The translations under genes were made by a program, and so were the position numbers. The notes below the pieces were generated by a model. It saw only the letters and a list, made by a program, of their open reading frames with translations. It was not told the origin of the DNA and ran no database searches. Shown here in pieces: positions 6,311 through 9,622 of a DNA stretch of 9,622 nt. The DNA comes from JAFGOG01 sp034429215 (GTDB lineage: Bacteria; Chloroflexota; Anaerolineae; JAAYZQ01): positions 1-9,622 of the forward strand of contig DAOUGI010000004.1 of the NCBI GenBank assembly GCA_034429215.1, read 5' to 3'. Each line of letters begins with the position of its first letter. Position 1 is the stretch's first letter.

Positions 6311-7578
6311 TGTACGATCTCACCACCCTGGACAACGGCCTGCGCGTTCTGACCGTGTCCATGCCCCATGTCCGGTCGGTCAGCATCGGCTTTTTCCTCA
6401 ACGTCGGCTCGCGCTATGAAGGCAACGAGCTGGCCGGCGCTTCGCACTTTATCGAGCACATGCTCTTCAAGGGGACAGCCCGCCGCCCGACGCCGCTGCA
6501 GATCGCCGAGGCGATCGAGGGCAAGGGGGGGGTGTTCAACGCCAGCACTGGGCTGGAGACAACCCTCTATTGGGCCAAAGTGGCCGCTTCACACCTGTCC
6601 GAGGCGCTCGATGTCTTGACCGACATGCTGCTGTGCGCCGCCTTTGATCCGGTCGAGCTGGAAAAAGAGCGGGCGGTGATCGTCGAGGAGATCAATTATG
6701 CTCTCGACGCCCCCGATAGCTTGGTCGACATCTTGAGCAATCAGCTCCAGTGGCCCAACCATCCGCTGGGGCGCGACATCGCCGGGACACGGGAGAGCGT
6801 GGGCGGCCTGGGCCGTGGCGCCCTGTTGGCCTACCTGGCCGATCACTACCGCCCCGGCCAGACGGTCCTCGGCATGGCCGGCCGGGTGAGCCACGCCGAC
6901 GCGGTGGCCTGGGCCCAGGCGCACCTGGCCGGATGGGCGCCGGGACCGGACGTGGCCTACGAGGCCGCGCCGGCGGAACCATCGGGCAAGGGCGTCCGCG
7001 TCGAGTTCAAGCAGACAGAACAGGCGCACCTCAATATGAGCTTTTCCGGCCTGTCTCACCACGATCCCGATCGGTTCGCCCTGCGCCTGCTGAACATCGT
7101 CCTGGGCGATGGGATGATGTCCCGCCTATTCCAGGAGGTGCGCGAGCGGCTGGGGTTGGCTTACAGCGTCGACAGCTATGTCGGCGAGCTGCAGGATACC
7201 GGCTCGGTGGGCGTCTACGCCGGCGTCGCACCCAACAAGGTCGAAGAGACACTCCGATCCATCCTGGGCCAGTTGGATCGCCTTCGTCAGGATCTGGTGC
7301 CCGAAGACGAATTGCGGAGAGCGTCAGAGTTTGTCCGTGGACGGATGGCCCTTTCTATGGAGGACTCGTTCGCGGTGGCTGCCTGGTATGCCCGCCAGGA
7401 GCTGTCCGATGGGCAGGTCTTGGCTCCGGAAGCGGTGATGGAACGCTTTGAGGCGGTCCAGCCGGCCGATATCCAGCGCCTGGCGCAGGCTCTTTTCCGT
7501 CCGGAGCGGCTGAACCTTGCAGTGGTTGGCCCTTTTTCCGGTGACGGCGACCGCCTCCGCCCCCTGCTGTCGTTTTGA
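6310..7578 (+). CDS. M16-family zinc peptidase (M16B, processing-peptidase-like)
   Basis: Zinc endopeptidase of the pitrilysin/mitochondrial-processing-peptidase superfamily. The inverted zinc motif is present as His46-Phe-Ile-Glu49-His50 (ASHFIEHMLFKGT). The expected third ligand Glu lies about 76 residues on (ERAVIVEEINY, Glu127, with Glu126 next to it). The C-terminal half (from about 230) carries the family's LGDGMMSRLFQEVRERLGLAYSV (266-287), which lines the substrate chamber. At 422 residues it matches the single-chain bacterial M16B length, and both halves and the active site are intact. The GTG start shares one base with the lipoprotein stop (TAGTG), so the two are translationally coupled. 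Substrate unknown; the coupling suggests work on envelope or exported proteins, by inference only. Confidence 0.95.
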   Translation: MYDLTTLDNGLRVLTVSMPHVRSVSIGFFLNVGSRYEGNELAGASHFIEHMLFKGTARRPTPLQIAEAIEGKGGVFNASTGLETTLYWAKVAASHLSEALDVLTDMLLCAAFDPVELEKERAVIVEEINYALDAPDSLVDILSNQLQWPNHPLGRDIAGTRESVGGLGRGALLAYLADHYRPGQTVLGMAGRVSHADAVAWAQAHLAGWAPGPDVAYEAAPAEPSGKGVRVEFKQTEQAHLNMSFSGLSHHDPDRFALRLLNIVLGDGMMSRLFQEVRERLGLAYSVDSYVGELQDTGSVGVYAGVAPNKVEETLRSILGQLDRLRQDLVPEDELRRASEFVRGRMALSMEDSFAVAAWYARQELSDGQVLAPEAVMERFEAVQPADIQRLAQALFRPERLNLAVVGPFSGDGDRLRPLLSF

Positions 7579-7623
7579 GCGATCACGGCGAGTGAAGAAC
7601 TTCAAGGAAGGAAAAGAAACGTC

Positions 7624-7926
7624 GTGTCAGTTAAACTGCTGATGAACTGGGACATCCGCCCCGGGCAAGAACAGAGCTACTTTGACTTTGTCATGAAAAC
7701 TTTCGCCCCAGGTATGATCAAGCTGGGCCTGCAACCCACCGAGGCCTGGTACACGTTGTTCGGCGATGCCCCGCAGATCCTGACCGGCGGTGTCACCGAC
7801 AGCGCGGACAAGATGCGCGAAATCCTCGACAGCCCGGAATGGGAAGAGCTGAAGCAGGATCTCCTGCGCTATGTCACGAATTTCCGGTCCCGAGTGGTCC
7901 CGGCGACCGGCCGCTTTCAGATGTAG
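7624..7926 (+). CDS. Small conserved-looking protein, possible dimeric alpha/beta-barrel (NIPSNAP/ABM-like) fold
   Basis: I do not recognise a named family with confidence. The 100 residues suggest a beta-alpha-beta-beta-alpha-beta order: KLLMNWDIRPG strand, SYFDFVMKTFAPGMIKLG helix, EAWYTLFG and ILTGGVTD strands, then helical DKMREILDSPEWEELKQDLL. That order and the W.EL helix fit dimeric ferredoxin-like folds such as NIPSNAP or antibiotic monooxygenase families. There is no signal peptide or membrane segment, and no cysteine. The GTG start has AAGGAAGGA about 11 bases upstream. It begins 45 bases after the peptidase stop and ends 15 bases before a convergent gene. Function unknown. Confidence 0.85.
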   Translation: MSVKLLMNWDIRPGQEQSYFDFVMKTFAPGMIKLGLQPTEAWYTLFGDAPQILTGGVTDSADKMREILDSPEWEELKQDLLRYVTNFRSRVVPATGRFQM

Positions 7927-7941
7927 GAGCTGGATTTTCGG

Positions 7942-8256
7942 CTAGGCCTTGGCCGGCGGGTCGGCTTTGGCCTCTGGGGCTGTTTTGGTCTCTGTCTGGG
8001 TCGCAGGCTCGCTCGGGGTGGTTTCTTTCTTGTCTGTCTCGGTTGACGTCTTGGCTGGCCCCAGCGTTGGCGAGGATACCTGGCGGTTGTCGGTGATGTA
8101 GAATCCCGACCCTTTGAAAATGACCCCTACCGGCTGGATGATCCGGCGGACGTGCCCGTCGCATTCCGGGCAGTCTTCCAGCGGCGACTCTGATATGTGT
8201 TGCCGTCGCTCAAAACGGACGCCACACGTGTCACACTGATATAGATAAATCGGCAT
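7942..8256 (-). CDS. FmdB-family zinc-ribbon protein with low-complexity C-terminal tail
   Basis: Residues 1-50 match the FmdB/CxxC_CxxC regulatory-protein domain: MPIYLYQC at the start, zinc ligands Cys8, Cys11, Cys29 and Cys32, and the conserved end VIFKGSGFYITD. The family is common and poorly characterised; the name comes from a putative formamidase regulator. Residues 57-104 are a Thr/Glu/Ala/Pro/Lys-rich tail with no fold visible, as is frequent in these proteins. It has its own promoter and leader of roughly 30 bases. The Shine-Dalgarno sequence is weak (AAGG about 10 bases before ATG). It converges on the unknown gene at 7624-7926 with only 15 bases between the stops. Confidence 0.93.
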   Translation of the reverse strand: MPIYLYQCDTCGVRFERRQHISESPLEDCPECDGHVRRIIQPVGVIFKGSGFYITDNRQVSSPTLGPAKTSTETDKKETTPSEPATQTETKTAPEAKADPPAKA

Positions 8257-8294
8257 TTCCCACTAACCTTAAGCTTGTAAAAAATCGCAGCCCC

Positions 8295-8323
8295 ATTATA
8301 CTCCGCTTGGCAAACCATACCAA
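8295..8323 (-). promoter_or_regulatory. Sigma70-type promoter for the FmdB-family gene
   Basis: On the minus strand, TTGGTA (8318-8323) is followed by exactly 17 bases and a perfect TATAAT (8295-8300). This points to a transcript start near 8287-8289 and an untranslated leader of about 30 bases before the ATG at 8256. The surrounding bases are noticeably AT-rich compared with the rest of the window. Confidence 0.75.
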
Positions 8324-8346
8324 AATACGGGTCGCGTGTGGTTTGC
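8310..8346. promoter_or_regulatory. Inverted repeat around the FmdB promoter -35 box (possible operator)
   Basis: GCAAACCA (8310-8317) and TGGTTTGC (8339-8346) are perfect eight-base inverted arms separated by 21 bases. The left arm lies between the -35 and -10 boxes and the spacer includes the -35 box. No T-run follows on the minus strand, so a terminator for the upstream membrane-protein gene is less likely than a protein-binding site. Chance occurrence cannot be excluded. Confidence 0.35.
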
Positions 8347-8360
8347 GGGCAATTGGACAT

Positions 8361-8888
8361 TCAGCGGTCTTTTGCTGACTCCCGGCGGCTGGGGGCCGGC
8401 TTCCGCCCGCCGATCGCCTTTGGTCGCTCTCGCACCACGGTCGCATCCACCACCACTCCACCTGTGGCCGAGGCCAGCAGGTTGTAAACTAGCCCGGCTA
8501 CTATGGTCATCGAGGCCAGCACCAGGCCGGCGAGTAGGCCCATGGCCAGCACGACCAGGGCTACCACCAGCCACGAGGCGTCGCCGATTGCTTGCAGCCG
8601 CTGTAGGAATTCGGTCAGCCCTAGCTTTTCCACCAGGTCAACGCTGGCAATCACTTGGCCAAACAGTTCGATCTTAATCCCTTGCCACCCTTCCAGCCAG
8701 CGGCGCAAGACCTGAACGATGGCCATCCCAAGTATTCCGCACAACACGCTCGGCACAATCGCGAGCACTAGGCCCAGGACGCACCCCAGCTTGCCCAGCG
8801 ATTGCAGGCTGATGCGCCGAATGGCCAGTTTTACCTTTGCTCTCCCGTCCCTTGCGGCCGGTTTCTGATCGCTAATCTTTAGGTCCAC
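8361..8888 (-). CDS. Two-helix membrane protein, DUF3566-like
   Basis: A basic cytoplasmic-looking N-terminus (KVKLAIRRISLQSLGK) leads into a first membrane segment at about 36-60. A 45-residue amphipathic loop follows (LEGWQGIKIELFGQVIASVD), then a second long hydrophobic stretch at 105-138 and the ending YNLLASATGGVVVD (135-148). The layout, and especially LVYNLLASATGG, resembles DUF3566 membrane proteins; the match is from memory and moderate. Function unknown. The C-terminus is a short basic tail. The GTG start has GAGG (8895-8898) six bases upstream and overlaps the end of the preceding gene by 17 bases, so the pair is an operon. Confidence 0.8.
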   Translation of the reverse strand: MDLKISDQKPAARDGRAKVKLAIRRISLQSLGKLGCVLGLVLAIVPSVLCGILGMAIVQVLRRWLEGWQGIKIELFGQVIASVDLVEKLGLTEFLQRLQAIGDASWLVVALVVLAMGLLAGLVLASMTIVAGLVYNLLASATGGVVVDATVVRERPKAIGGRKPAPSRRESAKDR

Positions 8889-9622
8889 GCATCACCTCGG
8901 CGACCTGGAACGGATCCGTCGTCACCACACTCTCGGCGAACAGCTCCATCGCCCCAATGTCCGACGTGTTGTTGTCAAGGGCGCCGCGGTCCACCAGGCG
9001 GACGACGAACGGAAAGCCGTTCCAATCTTCCTCCACTTTGCCAAAGGGCGGCTGATAAAGCGCCAGGTTGAAACTGCGCACTCCCAGCCGTTCGACGAAT
9101 GTGTGCAGTGCGTGGCACAGCGCTGCCTTGAGATCGGCGTCTAGGCGCGGGGCCACGATGTGCGTCTCCTTCTCCTTGATCGGCGTCAGCGACGGCAAGA
9201 TCGTGGCCGCCCCAACCTCCACAGACAGGCCCAGGGCGCGCTGCACAGCGCTCAGGTCAGAAAAATAGTCGGCGCCATGGGCGGCCCGGTAGCGCAGCGC
9301 TGCCCGGCGCCAGGCTTCGACCCTGGCAAAGTGCATCCCCCGTCCTACCCCGATCTGGGCGTGGCCGTGCAGGATCGAGGAGCCGCTCCGCCACAGGCAG
9401 TTCCAGATGAGCAGGGGATACTGCGCTTCGGGATCGGCCTGGTGTGCTTCGTGTGCCCACGCCTGGGCCAGGTCCAGGTAATCGACCACCTGCTCGTCGG
9501 TAAAGTGCAGCGGATGGTGCTCGTCAAAGATGATCACGCCATGCCAGGCATCGTACTTGGCCACATTGGAGGCCGTAATGGCGTATTGTCCCCGCAGCCG
9601 GCCAAACAGATCCGCCGGCGTC
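8872..9622 (-). CDS. Galactose-1-phosphate uridylyltransferase-like (HIT superfamily), 5' partial
   Basis: Nucleotidyltransferase of the GalT branch, which moves a nucleotide between sugar phosphates through a nucleotidyl-His intermediate. The active-site motif is visible as SGSSILHGHAQIG (minus strand, about 9346-9384), comparable to HPHGQ of E. coli GalT. Before it are TASNVAKYDAWHGVIIFDEHHPLHF and a helix. After it come KEKETHIVAPR and NLALYQPPFGK, the usual second-half elements. A GTG at 9564 could start the frame, but the reading continues open to the window edge with conserved-looking sequence (TPADLFGRLRGQYAITASN), so the true start and the first domain lie outside. About 249 residues are visible. 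The exact sugar and nucleotide (UDP or ADP) cannot be told from this part. Confidence 0.75.
   Translation of the reverse strand, partial: TPADLFGRLRGQYAITASNVAKYDAWHGVIIFDEHHPLHFTDEQVVDYLDLAQAWAHEAHQADPEAQYPLLIWNCLWRSGSSILHGHAQIGVGRGMHFARVEAWRRAALRYRAAHGADYFSDLSAVQRALGLSVEVGAATILPSLTPIKEKETHIVAPRLDADLKAALCHALHTFVERLGVRSFNLALYQPPFGKVEEDWNGFPFVVRLVDRGALDNNTSDIGAMELFAESVVTTDPFQVAEVMRGPKD

Noticed and set aside
7927..7941. Terminator between the convergent genes
   Set aside because: Only 15 bases with no inverted repeat; I see no clear terminator for either direction.

Overview
The window reads as GC-rich bacterial chromosome with heavy use of GTG/TTG starts and tight operon spacing. The gene mix suggests a Chloroflexota (Anaerolineae-like) bacterium: a response-regulator/cyclase fusion, an FmdB-type zinc ribbon, a DUF3566-like membrane protein and a bacterial microcompartment (BMC) locus. 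The taxonomic call is inference from gene content only.

Region 1 (about 1-5452, plus strand) is most of a BMC operon. In order it holds an RpiB/LacAB-type isomerase (5' end outside the window), deoxyribose-phosphate aldolase DeoC with a long N-terminal extension, a tandem-domain shell protein (BMC-T), a hexameric shell protein (BMC-H), a pentameric vertex protein (EutN/CcmL type, BMC-P), a receiver-domain/class III nucleotide cyclase fusion, and a CoA-acylating aldehyde dehydrogenase of the PduP/EutE type. DeoC and the dehydrogenase both start with a short amphipathic helix that looks like an encapsulation peptide. The set matches the class of BMC called sugar-phosphate utilising (SPU). The inferred core chemistry is deoxyribose 5-phosphate to glyceraldehyde 3-phosphate plus acetaldehyde (DeoC), then acetaldehyde to acetyl-CoA (dehydrogenase) inside the shell. 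The RpiB-like protein lacks the canonical catalytic cysteine, so its exact reaction is open. A phosphotransacylase (PduL type) and the promoter are not in the window and may lie upstream.

Region 2 (5468-7926, plus strand) holds a TPR-repeat lipoprotein, an M16 zinc peptidase overlapping it by one base, and a 100-residue protein of unknown function. The first two could be read through from the BMC operon, but nothing in their sequence ties them to the compartment.

Region 3 (7942-9622, minus strand) holds an FmdB-type zinc-ribbon protein with a clear sigma70-type promoter, a two-helix membrane protein resembling DUF3566, and the C-terminal part of a galactose-1-phosphate uridylyltransferase-like protein running off the right edge.

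Three repeat-like elements sit at gene boundaries of region 1 only: a dispersed-repeat-like segment inside the rpiB reading frame (about 91-122), a GC-rich hairpin between deoC and BMC-T, and two tandem copies of a palindromic 34-base repeat before the aldehyde dehydrogenase. The points most worth checking are the altered active site of the RpiB-like protein, the cysteine-bearing DeoC extension, and the cyclase inside the shell operon, which lacks the usual purine-recognition lysine. No stretch over 300 bases lacks a gene.
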